This document shows, in pieces, positions 34,720 through 52,722 of a stretch of 64,000 nt of DNA. The notes under the pieces are model-generated. The model worked only from the letters and a program-made list of their open reading frames with translations. It was not told the DNA's origin and did no database searches. Both the position numbers and the translations under genes were made by a program. The first letter of the stretch is position 1. Every line of letters begins with the position of its first letter. Origin of the DNA: Dipylidium caninum (Eukaryota; Platyhelminthes; Cestoda; Cyclophyllidea; Dipylidiidae); NCBI GenBank assembly GCA_017562135.1, contig QEYB01000610.1, forward strand, positions 186,001 to 250,000, written 5' to 3'.

Positions 34720-36480
34720 CAAATTCAGCCTGATGAAAGGGCGCTGCAGAACGCTCTAGCATACGCAACAACGCGTAGAAAGCGCTGCCATTACCCTCTT
34801 GTCTTCGCTAATTCCCAGGGTTTTTTATTGTTAAATTACAGCTAATGAGAAACAAAAAAATTGTTAAAGAGTAAAACTACACTGGTTGCCCAAAGAATAT
34901 TACACGCACCCTGTTTGACATGCTGGTAATATTAGAGACAAAACCAATTTTTTCACAAATTTTTGAATAGATCTTCAAACCTATCTTGTGGGATGCGTTT
35001 CCATGGACGGTGGACTAATCAGCACTCTGCTCACTCAGATCCTGCTGAGGAAAAGTTTCTCTTGATTTAGAGTCGATGAAAAATTGAACTGATTACACAT
35101 AACTTTCGGGCAACCTTTCCACAAGTCTGCTGTCTTTTTTCACGCTCACGCACAGATACGAGGAACAACACTTAATATTGGCAAAAAACTGGCCCGGACG
35201 AAAGGGGGTTACTAATGAAGGTGGAGAAGTGAATTTGATTTCACTATCGTGCCGCAATTTTGTTCGATGGCTGCCGAGGTGCGGTGTACTCCATCACCTT
35301 ACGTCGTAAAGAGAGCATTCTGACCTTCCATCAATTCACGTATCCGCCGTATGTATTGGTAGACTCGAATGCCTTTACCGAGGTATTCGCTATACCCAAA
35401 ATATGTCCAACCATTTGTGGTGCTGAGATGTAGAGGGTATCACGTGAACTCACCTATTAGGAACTGGACAGGTTCAGCCAAGCCTCACAACATTTGAGAC
35501 TCAGATTTTGGCGAGCAGAATACCTGTCGGCAGTGCGATGATGCTGGCAGTCGGTGCCACTTTAAATATGTCACTGGCCACTAGAAACTCAAAAATTGAA
35601 TCAAAGTACATATCTGCTCGTCTCCTCTCATTTCAACCGAACGAAGGCAATTTTGTCTATTGAAGTAAAGCAATGTGACATACTCCCACTTACACTATGA
35701 ATTCTACGACCCTCCACCTAGTTGTCGAGGCAGTTGTAGTAGGAGAAGCTTGGATCTAACTAGTCACTACAACAGGTGATTCCAATCCCTTGCCGGATAG
35801 CGCGAATTCATGATCGGATTACTCATGTTTGCTCTAAGAAAACTAAGTCGTTGTGTAGTACAGCAAACCCAGACCTCAAAATAGGCGCATTTAGGGACAA
35901 CACAGATATTAAAATAGTATATTGCCCTCAAAATTTAATCACTCAATATCGAGAATAGCTTTCAACGAGTTTCGTCATCGGTTTATATGCGTTTCATTAC
36001 ACCAAGTACTTGATCGCACTCCGGACAATTATGTTGCGCGTCCTTGCACGAGTCTCACGCAGAAGGGGATCAGACAACATTCCAAAAGGCAGCTAAAGGC
36101 AGCAAAGAGACCTCACATCACAGAGTAGAGGCTACACTTTGGGGGTATTTACAAATTAAAACCGATGGTGAAGACAATGAGTGGGAGGTCTATTTAGGTT
36201 TCAACAGTCTGACCTACCATAACTTCTGGCAAAGTAACGCAGTGTAAAGTGCCAGACTCGCAAAGTTTCTGTCAAAGTCGAAGGAAATATAGGAAAATTA
36301 GAATAGGTACAGTTAAAGATGGGACGACCATACAACCCCTACGACGATGAGGGCACACATCAGAAAGGTACAGGAACCACTAATTCTTTCAATTTTTATT
36401 TGGACACGCGTGCGACAGTTAGGGCACTGAACTTCAACCAAATGACTCCAAAATAAACACCTGTAAAAAAAAGATAAGGA
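34720..36480 (+). repeat. Duplicated block R2, copy 1, containing a LITAF remnant
   Basis: About 1.7 kb that matches 49700-51470 in the same orientation. Anchors include CAGCACTCTGCTCAC, CTCTTGATTTAGAG.CGATG, AACTCAAAAATTGA and CACTTTGGGGG.TTTACAAA. Overall identity looks near 70-75%, so this duplication is older or less constrained than R1. The block spans the intron and 3' region of a LITAF-domain gene transcribed on the minus strand. Confidence 0.65.
35983..36460 (-). pseudogene. LITAF-domain gene, degenerate copy
   Basis: Two exon remnants of a LITAF (LPS-induced TNF-alpha factor) domain. The upstream part (36460 to about 36340) gives VEVQCPNCRTRVQIKIERIS, with the first CxxC zinc pair. 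The downstream part (36092-35983) gives CLLECCLIPFC and then, after one surplus base, DSCKDAQHNCPECDQVLG with the second CxxC pair. The frame is broken at that point, and the first exon border is off by one base compared with the intact copy at 50980-51978. No 5' exon like that of the intact copy was found. This looks like a real pseudogene because the GAGACTCG context of the break is shared by both copies. Confidence 0.55.
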
Positions 36481-36499
36481 AGAGAAATCAGATGTTTCG

Positions 36500-39400
36500 T
36501 GCGAGAAGGTCACTGACGTGGCTGCTGATCAACTTCCGTTTCCTACTAGGTAAAGAAAATGTATTCGAAGAGGTACGACACTCATAACGCATTTTATATT
36601 CTAGTGATCCCCTTCTGCGCCAAGGAAAATAAATTTTCCTCGGCGACCACCACATTACCAAGCAACTCCAGGTCCGAGACCTCGTCACGACCAATCTGTT
36701 AATTCAGTACTGCACAATCCGTAAGGATTGCATCCTGCAGTGCAAACTCACCGGGCTCGTTAACACACTTCACCTACTTCTCTACCTCCAACCATTTATA
36801 TCCCGGGCACGCACTTAAGGTCATCTGGTAATTTTAACGCAATACTGTTTCTAATATTGATGATTTATGGAGGGGTGGAGAAGAATGCATACTTCTCAAC
36901 TCAAGGCACCGATTGTGAGACAAATTTTGACGAGTGCTGTCTGTTAGCAGTTTTGTTGTATAGCGCTACACGCACTTGGTCGGCCCAACTCAAGAATATC
37001 CATTTGCCCAACGAAGGCGCTTTAAGCCCGCTAAGAACAATACATCTCTACGATTAGCAGCAATTCGCGAACAAGTCGTGAGTTCATGTAGGAGATGGCG
37101 GTCTTCACAGTAGGCGAGTGTGAGTCATATTGGGGATTGAAATGTTAACCATTTCGTTGGGCGCCGTAAATAGGCCCTCCTACTCGAAGTTTTGGTATTT
37201 ATCTCGAAATTGAATACGTAATAGCAGGAATCAAAGCGTTTTGGTGGTCAATGGGAATGAGGTAGAGAAGTTTTCAACTTTCCGACCTTCCGTGGAAGGT
37301 CTCCGCACACAGGCATCCGGAGGCGGCAGGACCGCGATAGGCAGGCCGACCGAAGAGATGAGAGTACGCCTTTGCCTAGGTATGTGCTACTTATCCTCGA
37401 GACCAACTTGCACCCCTATTTGCTCGGGGACCACGGCAGTCGAAGAACAAAATCGTCTTGGTGACTGGGAGCAATCCGAACCCCTCCACCAACTACTCTA
37501 CTCAGCAACCCATATACAAGTCACACAGACAGTCGACGAGACTCCTACCTACTCCATATCTTCCTACACCACTTACTCCATTAAAGAGTGCCTTTCGCAA
37601 ACCGCCATTACACCCGCACGTTTGAGAACTACGTGAAATCCCTTTCCAATACCCACCACCCACCCTCATCGTCCCGCTTTGCTCTGCGCACCAAAATTCC
37701 CTCGTCTTTCACTCAATGTTTAGTGGAACTCCAGCATCGCCTTACCGTCTGCTAGCCTTGGACTGGCATTTTCTTCTATTCTACGCTGTATTGGCACGTT
37801 ATTTCACATCCGCATTCTCGTCCGTTTCGCTGACAATTATGCCTGTTATTGCACAGCCACGTTTTGCAAAGTGAAAGCGACAATCATTCGGAGATCTTGT
37901 CAGCTGAAAGACGATGAAAGTTCTTAATTGTGGGCACCCTCTTATTGATATCCATTATAGCCTTAGGAAATTTTGTACGATTTTCCCTAATCTTCTTCTC
38001 CCATACGTCCATAAAGTGCAACTTTTACTGGATACAAACTACCCTCTTCTCCTCTTATCTTGAGGCAAATTTCGCTTCTGACACCCTTTGTGCCAAAACG
38101 AAGACATTCACTGGCTAGTACTCTGTGGACAAAGTTTCCTTTGTCAATGGGGGAGGAGTAGAGCATTCAGTGTCTTTCGAATTCCCCTACATGTCTTTAC
38201 ATGTTTGCCACAATCAAATACCATAGACTTGGCGTTCTGTATTCACTTTTACCCGAATAAATATATACTGAAATATCAGGCATCGAACTCACTAAGGCCG
38301 ATGATATCCATCCATATTCTTGATTTAATGTTTGAGGCGTTTCATATTTTTTCCTTGGCTCCATTCGCGACCTTCGTATGACATCATAAAGACCTTCTAT
38401 TCAAGAAATTAAAATATCGTCTATTTCACCATCGACACTGATGGCTTGCGAATTAGCACTGCATTTTTCCGTGTGGGCATAAACTAACGAAGTATCATGG
38501 CATAATTTTGTGATGGCTGTTTGCTAACCTTTACTAAATGGATTTTGCACATATGTTTTGTACAGTTTCTGGTGCTTTAATTCCTTCCTTTATAGTTTCA
38601 GCAAGTATTTGTCCTTGGTTTACTTGCACACGACGAGACGACTCGACATTAGGCGGCATCGCATCCGTTTATGCCGCTCCCAAATCGCTATGACATTCGT
38701 GAGTCGGGCCATTCCACCAGCAATTATAACACATAATTTCACGTAGTCGCATACTTTGGGAACTCTACACTCTCCTCTGACAAATTTTCGTTTGCACTTT
38801 TTACTCACACATTTGATGTTTTCTCACTGTTTTATTTTATAGAGCTGACATATTTTCCTCTTTAGACAGTTGACGGCCACTTGTGCGACCGACGCTAAAC
38901 CGTTTTAATGGGTGCTTGCAAGTTATGGCTGTTGGAACTTATTTACGACGTGATGGCCTGCATTACGTCACAATGCTTGAATTTGATCGGTCGTGAATTG
39001 TTGCATTTGAGCCTTGGTGTGTAGGCTCTTGCCACCCCCAGCGGAATTCTCAAGTGTAAATATTTGACTACTTCATCTATTCATTTTAAGACTGTTAACG
39101 TAACATATTTATCAGAGTATTCAATTCGCACTCACTATATTCCTAAAATCAGTGTCCAACTTTAACACGAACTTGGCTCAGGACAAAATATAGTCTTTCT
39201 GCCTTTTCATTGGTTTCATAACTGTGTGTATGCGTTGTCTTGCCTGTGTGTTTTTTCCACCTTGATCTATAAGTATTTTCGTTTTGTTAGTTTTATTTCC
39301 CTTGAAGAATATAAGACCTCTGGTGTTAAGCGTTGATTTATCGAGTCGGGTATGCCTTTGTCTCCCTTTTCCAAATTATTTCTGTCCACATTTGTTTAAC

Positions 39401-39744
39401 CTCTCCTCGAAGCACAATCAATCTATTGGTTCAAACATCTTAGGCGCCATCTACAATGGGGTAACGTCTTTTGTTTTTCCTTGAGGGCGATGGGATTTTG
39501 TTGTTTCGTTATCACACTGGTTGGTTTAATTTATTTTTTTGTACGCTGTATTGGTTTCCTTGCATCTTTGCACCTTATTGTGTCGCCCGTGCTCTTGCAT
39601 TTCCTCCTCATGCCCCCCGCAGCCAGCAGAAGAAAGAAGAATCTTAACAATTTTTTGACACCATTGTGTCTGCCTGTGGTTTATATATAGTGTTTATTTT
39701 CGTATCCTCCGTTTGACCTTTCACTGTGTAGCTTTTTCGGTTAG
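36500..39744. other. Gene-poor region upstream of the Ena/VASP exons
   Basis: No supportable gene. An open frame of 131 codons at 37241-37636 (plus) lacks flanking splice sites and family resemblance. The first, short coding exon of the Ena/VASP gene (in this family often little more than the initiator Met) must lie here or further left, but I cannot pick it out. Confidence 0.35.
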
Positions 39745-44890
<5,146 letters not shown>

Positions 44891-47111
44891 GTAAGCTACT
44901 CCTCTAGTGTCTATCTAAGGAATTTTCATATATTTTAATCTAGATGTACATTTAACTCTTTGTTGCAACCACAATCTTTGATTAGCCATACTCTTACAAC
45001 AGTTTTTATTAATCCCGAGTTGCCACTTAGTTCTTATTAGGTTAGTGGTACGGAATATTCTCTAGTTTAAATGACGGTTGTTACAGCCACAGGCTTAAGC
45101 AGTGTGTCCTTAAGTGTATTTACAACATTGGGAAAACAGGGGACCCCATGTTTACAAACTTGAGCAGCACCCATCACCTTTAATCAGAATGTTAGTCTTA
45201 GTTACTTAACTCAAACGTTGTTTCAACTAATTTTGCAATATATTAACTCCCATAATTTATCTACACATGCTCGAGGTACTCTAGAGATCCACACTTCTCC
45301 TCTATTTCCCATTGGATAGTGATTCGATCCTGTTCTTAGATTGCCTCACATGGCTATTTCTCCACTCCAACCGCCTTCAATTGAAAACTGCCTTTGCCTC
45401 AAGTACTAGTGCTTAGGCCATATTTCTGGTTGCTTTTCGTATCTCTGTTTGGAAGCCTTTGGACTAACTTATCTCTCAACATGGCTTTAGGTGGATAAAT
45501 TATTTGCTGGTGTTGTGTTCGTAAGTTTACTATTCTCACAAATTCTTAGGTTCTCCGACGTCCAAGGTGATTTGGGGTTAGAATTTGAGACATTGAAATG
45601 GTTTTCGTCTCTTATAATGCCATTCAGCCAGCCATGTTGAAGCGATATTACGCATTTCATGTAGCCCTTTTTAGCTGGCATGTTTGGCCCTGTCCATCTT
45701 CAAGACTGGCACAGCATGAAGCCTGGCACTACGTGCTTAATGTCTACCCGATGACTCATCGCAGTCTGGCTTACTTCGCGTGTCCCATTAACGGTCTGCC
45801 TCTGCTGTTGGCTCACGTATTCCCCAATATTTGATACAAGAACGCAGTTCGTCCCTTCCCACTGCAATTGTTTTCCCAACCTCTAGGGTTTTGGTGCACA
45901 AGTCTTGTTGAAAAGTGGTTAGTTGACTAATTCACCGAGGTTGGTGCCTATGCCACTATTATTAAAGTTGGGTGTGCGACTGTTAACGAAGCTCCTCTTG
46001 AGGAAATATGTGACCCAATCGGATTTGCCCTAATCTTCATGTCTGCGTTTATTTTCTGATCTTCTTAATTCGATTGGTACATTTGTGATCAGTTCCACCT
46101 GTTTTCGCGCCATTCATTATCGTCGATCCTGTTTTCGTTGTCGGCAAAGAAAAGTATTGGGGCAACCACCCCTCAATGTTTCATATAATTTAACCTAAAG
46201 AATGGCATACTTAGACGTGTTTCTAGCATCTGCGATGCGGCTTACGGGGCTCTAGCTACGTTGTTAAATGTTTGGGCAAACATAGACCACCACGCTTTAA
46301 GAGATGGCAGCACGCATTCGTTGCTCGGTCTTATCCATTAGTTTGCCCACGAAGCCTAGAGTTTGCGATGTCTAATTGCAACCCCTCAAAAAAACTAACC
46401 CAATCAAAAGCAAAAATGCATGACTGCCCAAATCTGGTATTCGCCTAATTTTCTGTTCCGATTTCTCGATAGCCTTACGCCTACCAACCAATTGATGCGC
46501 ACGTCTGCACCCGTTTCCACGGAGTGGAAACAAGACTGGTAAGAGGACGTCCGCCCCCAATTCGTCTTTCGCTGCACCCTCGAAGACGATGCATTTCCTC
46601 GTCCTACTTCCCCACCTTCGTGTCGCGCATCCATCGACAACTGTTTCGTTCCTGTGTCGCGATTTGAAAAGGCTCACCGACACTTCAACGTCGTGTTTAC
46701 TCTGTGCATTTGCTCCTACGACTCTGACTTGTCAGCGCCTCTCCGCGATAGTCCGTCATTCATCCACATTGTAATTAGCAAATTCCCAGGTTGTTCAGTT
46801 AACGCATTAACTCAAAGTAAAACCACTCGCATCATTCTTGCCTCACGACGATTCCCCTCTCGCTAATGTCAATCCAAGAGAGCCTCGGAGTTTAAAATGG
46901 TTATTTACTTCTGACTTAAGAATCCCTCTCGATTCTACTCAATACAGGACTTGTCCCTTGTTTTACTAGCTTCCTCACGGAGTATCCGAGGTGGGATTTC
47001 ATTCACAGCACTTTAGACGTAAAAACAACTACCAAACGGATGCACATAAATAATGCCGTGATTGTGATACAAATATTTGGGGGAGATCAGTGACCTGGGT
47101 GAGGCCGCGCA
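44891..47111. other. 3' region of Ena/VASP and convergent spacer to SmD2
   Basis: No further gene is supported. It may contain the last small exon and 3' UTR of the Ena/VASP gene; CTTTAG at 45485-45490 is a candidate acceptor. Open frames at 45598-45834 and 46372-46683 have no family resemblance. Confidence 0.35.
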
Positions 47112-47621
47112 TTACCCACGGGCCGAAGCTGCCGCAGTGGCCAGAGGGTTCCGCAGGACAAGAATGACTGAGTCGCCTCGAAGGAACATCTTACTAATGA
47201 AGCGGTCTTTGTTGACCGGCTTGGACTTTTTCTTCCCCTTGCCTGGACGAGGTACCTCGGTCCACATTTCTTTAACGTTCTCGAGGACCATATTACAATG
47301 CCTATCGAAAGCCTTGACTCTGGCAAGCAGCTTTTTGTTATTCCGGCAATTGATGAGGACCTAAATAAAAATGTAATATAGAGGCCAAGTATGTAGTCAG
47401 TGAAGCATGAGAACTACGACTTATGTAGTGCCTTGAAAAATGCGAAAGGAGTGGAAGTATGTGGCGTCAGGTCGATGCTGGGGAATGAGGTGGGTGCGCA
47501 CCTGTGTATTGTTTTTAACGGCATTCAATAACACAGAGAGAGGGCCCGTCTCGAACTCCTGTTTTTCTAACTCAATTAACTCCTCTTCTGTCATGAGATT
47601 ACGAGTCTTCGTTGCCGCCAT
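47112..47621 (-). CDS. SNRPD2: Small nuclear ribonucleoprotein Sm D2
   Basis: Core Sm-ring subunit of spliceosomal U1, U2, U4 and U5 snRNPs. Two exons: 47621-47502 and 47360-47112, joined phase 0 after VKNNTQ, giving about 122 aa against 118 in human. Exon 1 begins [20 protein letters not shown] and contains [19 protein letters not shown]. Exon 2 carries the Sm1 core ([32 protein letters not shown]), the basic linker ([13 protein letters not shown]) and Sm2 ([16 protein letters not shown]). The tail after RNPL is TAAASARG rather than the vertebrate IAGK. The start ATG at 47621 gives the family length. All Sm hallmark residues seem present. It faces the Ena/VASP gene tail-to-tail. Confidence 0.96.
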
Positions 47622-48639
47622 TTCTAAAATAAGCTGAGAAGACACCTAACAGTCAAGGGGGGCGCGACGGACAAGCGAGGTTGATGAAACAAACCGAATA
47701 AAAAAGGATGTGACTTAAAGTAGTCTCTTACTAAGAAACGTAATGAAGGGCTGAAAAAGAAAATATAAGTGAAAATTTTTCGTCAAAACATTTAATGAAT
47801 ATTAAGTTATTTAAATGCAATGAAGCCGGAAAAAAAATTTAATGACGGCAACAAACGATTAGTGGATTCAGAGGAAAATGGGGGGGTTAACGGAAATTAA
47901 GTAACATGAAAACTTGGAACAACAAAAAGAAAAAAAATAAATAGGGGAACACTTTGACACATATCAACTGCTAATGATTTTACAAACGATAGCACGGCAG
48001 AAGCGAAAACTTCGTAGAATGATGTTGGAGTAAAGTGATGTGCGCCTGTGTTGGCGAGGTAGAAAGACTAACAACCCCGTAAGTACTGAATTTCCGAACC
48101 ATACAAACTCATACAATTATAGGTATAAGTTGAAAACGCAAAGTGCTCAAGACACAAAGTATAATAGCTACGAGATTAAAAAATCGCATGCAAGGAGAAT
48201 GAGCCCATTTAAGATTTGAGTAGAATATCTGGTTAAAACTAACTAAAGTAATAGTCGGGAGTGATAATTTATTCATAATATATGGTTTTGTATTGGAATA
48301 TACTTGCGCAAAATAGTTTGATTTTGAACGAATTTTACTTCACATGCGGGAAAAAAAATACTCGCTTGTACTAAATAGGTACCCACAATCATCATGCTTA
48401 CCTATTTTTCTTAGTCCTGCTGACTCTGAACAGATTCGGGTTTTTCATCGAGCCCCTATATACTTTTTATAGGCGCGTGGAAGTGATCAAATTGCCTCTC
48501 AGTCACCAAGCTTATCTGTTCCGTCGGTTGCAATGGCGTCTGATAAAATACGGGCGCGATTTAATCACAAGGACAAATAACGCAGACTTTGGGCACAAGC
48601 GTCTCGAGCAAACGTGATGTAACATTGCAGCCAGAATAA
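47622..48639. other. Intergenic region upstream of SmD2
   Basis: AT-rich, with several poly-A/T runs and no supportable gene. The SmD2 promoter is expected just right of 47621, but no defined motif was recognised. Confidence 0.3.
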
Positions 48640-49760
48640 ATGGGAAACCACTTTTAAATCCCGAGCCAGATAAGAAGTATTCTTTAAGCCTATGGGGGCA
48701 CGAGATTCTTCCACAGGAAACTGTTCACTGGAAAACAAATTAGACTATTCGACTGGCCCTCGTGCCATTTGTACACGCATCTCGTGGATCATGCAACATC
48801 AGACACAGTCTGTAAATGCCGCATGAGATGGAACAGAATCTCTTTCTTATAACGCCGCCTATGACGTATTCAACTCATGTTATCGCGCAGAATGCCTCAC
48901 ATCCGCATGTGCCACATCGTCCAGATGGGCTGCATTCACACTAATATTGGTGGAGCGGTTGATGCGAGTTGTTGAATTGTAAGTTTCCACGCCTCTTCAC
49001 CTTCTTACCGGTCACCATCCTCATTCGCGGTGTGTGAGTGATGTCAGATGAACATCCGCCAGCTTGTACCGAAAAAGAACTATTCAGCTTGCTTTCCGAC
49101 GGGACGGGTGTCGAAGTGCATGTGGCTTTGCTTATCGTCAAACGGGTGCTTCGGTCTCACCACGGCCCCAGTCTTGACCGACTTGTAGACGAATCGAGGT
49201 CGTCCTGCTACTGAGAGAGGCGAGCAAAGAGGTGCACCGTTTCTTTCGCCCACTTCGTTCGTTCCCGCCTATTGGAACGGGTTGATGTTGCTCTCTCCTC
49301 CCTGGCATTCCTCGCCAAGTTGAGTTACCTAGATTCCTCCACCCACCACCCACTAATCACCAACCATACCCACCACGCCTCCATCAGGCTCTCCCACTCG
49401 TCCCATGTCAGTTGTTCAACATAGGCTGACGCAATGCACGTCCACCGACAACTCAGTCGTCGTGAATACACATACTGTGCTGAACTATCATGTGGATCTT
49501 GTGGTAATTTGCCCAAGACGTCTGGCAGATCAAAGCGTATCCCCGTCCCTTTACATGCTTCTTTCAAGCACTCCCCTCTCGAAAGGCAAAGGGAACACTT
49601 CTTCCCAGACAATGTACTTAAAAGTTGCCTACGATTTGCTCTTAACCCAATGTTACATCCTGCGTTCACGAGCTGCTACTGAGCCTAACTACGCGCTGAC
49701 TATTCCCCCAATGGCACAGCGCTCATAGCATACGAAAAAGAGTCAGGCTTGGAGGCTGAA
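48640..49760 (-). repeat. Dispersed repeat R1, copy 2 (inverted)
   Basis: Reverse complement of the block at 33590-34690. On the minus strand it reads through the same CRWTCIASA.VEQLTWD frame, then GRKKRCTSLLA.LSSR. Compared with copy 1 it has small indels that break the long frame after about 49325. The far end (48640-48830) still aligns, with CGAGATGCGTGTACAAATGG against CGAGATTCGTGCACAAATGG. No mobile-element gene is recognisable. Confidence 0.7.
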
Positions 49761-51470
49761 AGTGCTCCGCCTTAACTTTCGCGAATGAGATTTCAACGTC
49801 AGTGCGGCCTTTCGAGTGCTTCGCCGATTTACCCATTGTCAATGCGTCGCGCGGCTCTACAAAGCTGCGCGTTGTCGGATTAACATGCAGATAAAAATAG
49901 CGACAGAACAATCCGTTTTGATATTTGCTAACATCACATCTTCACGGCTAGCTTGTGTGATGCGTTCCAGGACGGCAAACCAACCAGCACTCTGCTCACC
50001 GCTCATCTGTGCTAAATCCTGTTGAGGAAGAGGCCTCTCTTGATTTAGAGGCGATGCTCAAATTGGACTGAGCACACCTACCTCAAGGGCATTCTTTCCA
50101 CCAGTCTGCCTTCTCTTCTCGTGCTCCACCCACAGAGACGCCTACCACCCGGTAACATTAGTAAGGAAAATGCTCTAGTGAAAGTGGATCAGTCAAGGAA
50201 GAGGAGAATAGAGGTCTCCTTCACTTATGTTGTCCGATAGCCGACGAGGTGCAGTGGGCGCATTCACCTTAAATCGAAAGAGAGCAGCCTGCCCTCTCTA
50301 ACTGCACGTGTCCGCCGTGTTTCATGCGTCTGTGAATAGACTCGAATGCAGCGGTTTACCCACCGACGTTTCGAACAACCCGAAATATGTTGAACGATTT
50401 GAGGTACTGAGACTTACAGGGTCTCAAGTGTACTCGTCCATTAGGGACAGGTCAGCGTGTGTCAGAGCCTCCACAACATGAGTACTCAGATTTGAAAGAG
50501 CAGAATGCCCGTTGGCAGTAAAATGACGGTTGGCGGACGGTGCCACGTGAAAATCTACGTCACCGGCCAATGGCAACTCAAAAATTGACTAAACTCAGAT
50601 ATCTGCTCGTTTTCAGCCATGTCATTCCAATTCAAGGCAAATTATCTGTATAGCAGTGTGCCCTGCTCTACCTCCTTGAGGGAATTCTACGACGCTCCAC
50701 CTAGGCGGCGCAGCGGTTGTAAAGGAAGACACCCTGACTCTACATAGTCACTACTTCTAACAACACAACTGATTGCACTCAATTGCGGGATCGTGCGCCT
50801 ACATGATCGGATTCCCCCGCGTTTACTCGACGACAACTAAGTCGGTGTGTAGCTAAGTTGGCTCAGACCTCGAAATAGGCGCAAGTGTGATAACACATAT
50901 ACCATAACCTTGTATCGCCCCTCAAAGTCAATCATTCAATATCAAAAGAATTGTTTCAGAGAGTCTCACCATCAATTTATCAGCGTTTGTATACACCTAG
51001 CATTATGTGACAATGTGGACATCTGTGTTGCACGTCTTTGTACGAGTCTCTGCGCAAGGGGGTCCGACAGCATCCCACTATACCTCTAAAAGCAACAAAG
51101 AATTCTCACATCACAGCGTAGAAGGTACACTTTGGGGGCGTTTACAAATTAAACAACCCCGCCGGTGTGGGCAATTAGTGGGTGGCGTATTTAGGTTCCA
51201 ACAGTCTGACCTACCATAACTGCTGACAAGGTAATGTAGTACTAAGTACCAGACTATCGAAGCCTTGGGTCAAAGTCAAAGACAAAGTACAAAAATAAAA
51301 ATGGAAAAAGGGAAGGGATGGAATTTGTAGACCCCATTAGGCCTGTGGCGATACACGCCACATAGGGAAGTTGCCCATGTGTTCTTTCAATATGTGTCTT
51401 AACACGTCTGCGGCAGTTAAAACACAGAATTTTAACCGGAGCATCTCCAAAAAATATTGTCAAAGCTATT
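49700..51470 (+). repeat. Duplicated block R2, copy 2
   Basis: Direct-orientation partner of 34720-36480, about 15 kb away. It includes the second and third LITAF exons and the region 3' of them. The adjoining R1 block is flipped relative to copy 1, so the two [R1][R2] units differ by an inversion of R1. Confidence 0.65.
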
Positions 51471-51978
51471 AAATTAGTTGGTTCCGGGCTCTCCTTTGCT
51501 CGCTTAGTTCATGCCAAAAGGGCAACCTTGTGAGCACGAGCCCCATAAAGGGTAAACTACGACGCCATCATTGGACGCCTAATTATGCTGCCTTATTCTT
51601 GTTCACTTGACAACATCATTTTAATTTTATTACTGCCTAAATGATTTTCAAGCTTCTGAATCCAAAGCATACACTTAGTTGATTCTTCAAGCGTAGTGTG
51701 TCACAACTGCTGACTTTATGGGGCCGGCGTGAACCGGTGGTACTTCCAAACTGCCCCCCGGTAAGAAAAGCAGACAGTGGAGCACTGGACACTGCTAGGT
51801 CTAACGTCTCCCTGCCACCGTAGGTCACGCCGACTGTCCGCCCTGACTCGGCATCGGAGTTGAGGGAAGCGAGTCGTGCTTCAACTGCAGCCGCCTTCCT
51901 CTGAACCCGTCGGGCCTGCCGCTGACAACTTCGTGAGCGCCGTTCATCAAGTCCCCAACCTTCCACATTATTCCCCAT
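50980..51978 (-). CDS. LITAF-domain protein (about 150 aa)
   Basis: LITAF/SIMPLE-type proteins are zinc-binding, monotopic endosomal membrane proteins. Three exons join in phase: 51978-51744 (phase 1), 51444-51333 (phase 2) and 51085-50980, ending in TGA. Exon 1 is a charged helix (RQARRVQRKAAAVEARLASL) and then LDLAVSSAPLSAFLTGGQFG. Exon 2 carries the first zinc pair, LCFNCRRRVKTHIERTHG. Exon 3 carries GIVGCCRTPLRRDSYKDVQ and the second pair, HRCPHCHIMLGVYKR. Both CxxC pairs are intact. The membrane-inserting segment is unusual: the usual CCLIPFCxDSCKD has become CCRTPLRRDSYKD, adding arginines and losing cysteines. The N-terminus lacks the usual Pro/Tyr motifs and its exon is the least certain. 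Downstream of it lies the inverted R1 block. Confidence 0.62.
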
Positions 51979-52616
51979 CTCAGCTAGTAGAAATCCCTAT
52001 TGAGGCGCTCAGGAAAGGCGAATACTCGCACCCAATCCATTGCCTCTATAAGATCCTACTATGGATAATGTTTGAGTAAAGTTGAATAGCAAAACTCGTC
52101 GAGCGTAGCACTAGTCTTTAACATTCAGCAGGTTACAGTACAAACATCGCCTCTTGATCTGTCTCGACCCGAAGAAAACGAACCACTGCTTTTGCCATAT
52201 GAAACTTTTCTCCATCACTACGTGGTGCAAAGTTTGCTTTTAACTTTTCTTACACTTCTTATCACCGGTAATTCCTGCTCGTGCTACCATCTTCTGTGAA
52301 CCCGTTTAAAAAATTTAACAACAACCTTCAACACCTGATTCCGCATTTGGCAAGGCGATTTTAATTCGCGGAGAGAGTAAAACTTGGCTAATTTCTTCAA
52401 CCGCATCATATAAACCACGATGGTAGCTTTTGGGCAAAACCATAAGTACAAGACGAATCGCCAAGTGGATTGTACTATCCACTCCATCCAAAAAATTCTT
52501 CGATTTCCCTCCTTTCGAAACTCATTCAAATAGCAAATCCAAGTAGAACGACTATGTGGCCTTCTTACAGCTACCACTCACCATTTCCTACGATGATCTT
52601 GGAAGAGGTCAAGACT
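51979..52616. other. Spacer between the LITAF and EF-hand genes
   Basis: No gene supported. A minus-strand frame at 52284-52577 contains a hydrophobic, tryptophan-rich stretch (WRFVLYLWFCPKATIVVYMM) but no splice context or family match that I recognise. Confidence 0.3.
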
Positions 52617-52622
52617 TTTAAT
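52617..52622 (-). terminator. Candidate polyadenylation signal of the EF-hand gene
   Basis: ATTAAA on the minus strand, about 100 bases after the stop codon of the calmodulin-like gene. This is a common variant hexamer. Confidence 0.35.
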
Positions 52623-52722
52623 TATTCTTTAGGTAATACCTAGAAAGAAGGGCCAACTTAACGAAGGTTTGTATGTACAGGGACAAAATGCAGATTTGCG
52701 AGAGGGGGATGCGCAGTATCGC

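Noticed and set aside
37241..37636. Plus-strand frame of 131 codons in a gene-poor stretch
   Set aside because: No splice context, low-complexity end rich in Thr/Ser/Tyr, no family resemblance; length alone is weak evidence at this GC content.
45598..46866. Frames that look like a protein fragment or transposon remnant
   Set aside because: No repeat partner within the window and no reverse transcriptase, integrase or transposase motif.
52284..52577. Minus-strand hydrophobic frame that recalls membrane-shaping proteins (REEP/DP1)
   Set aside because: The resemblance is limited to hydrophobic spacing; no conserved motif of that family is present.
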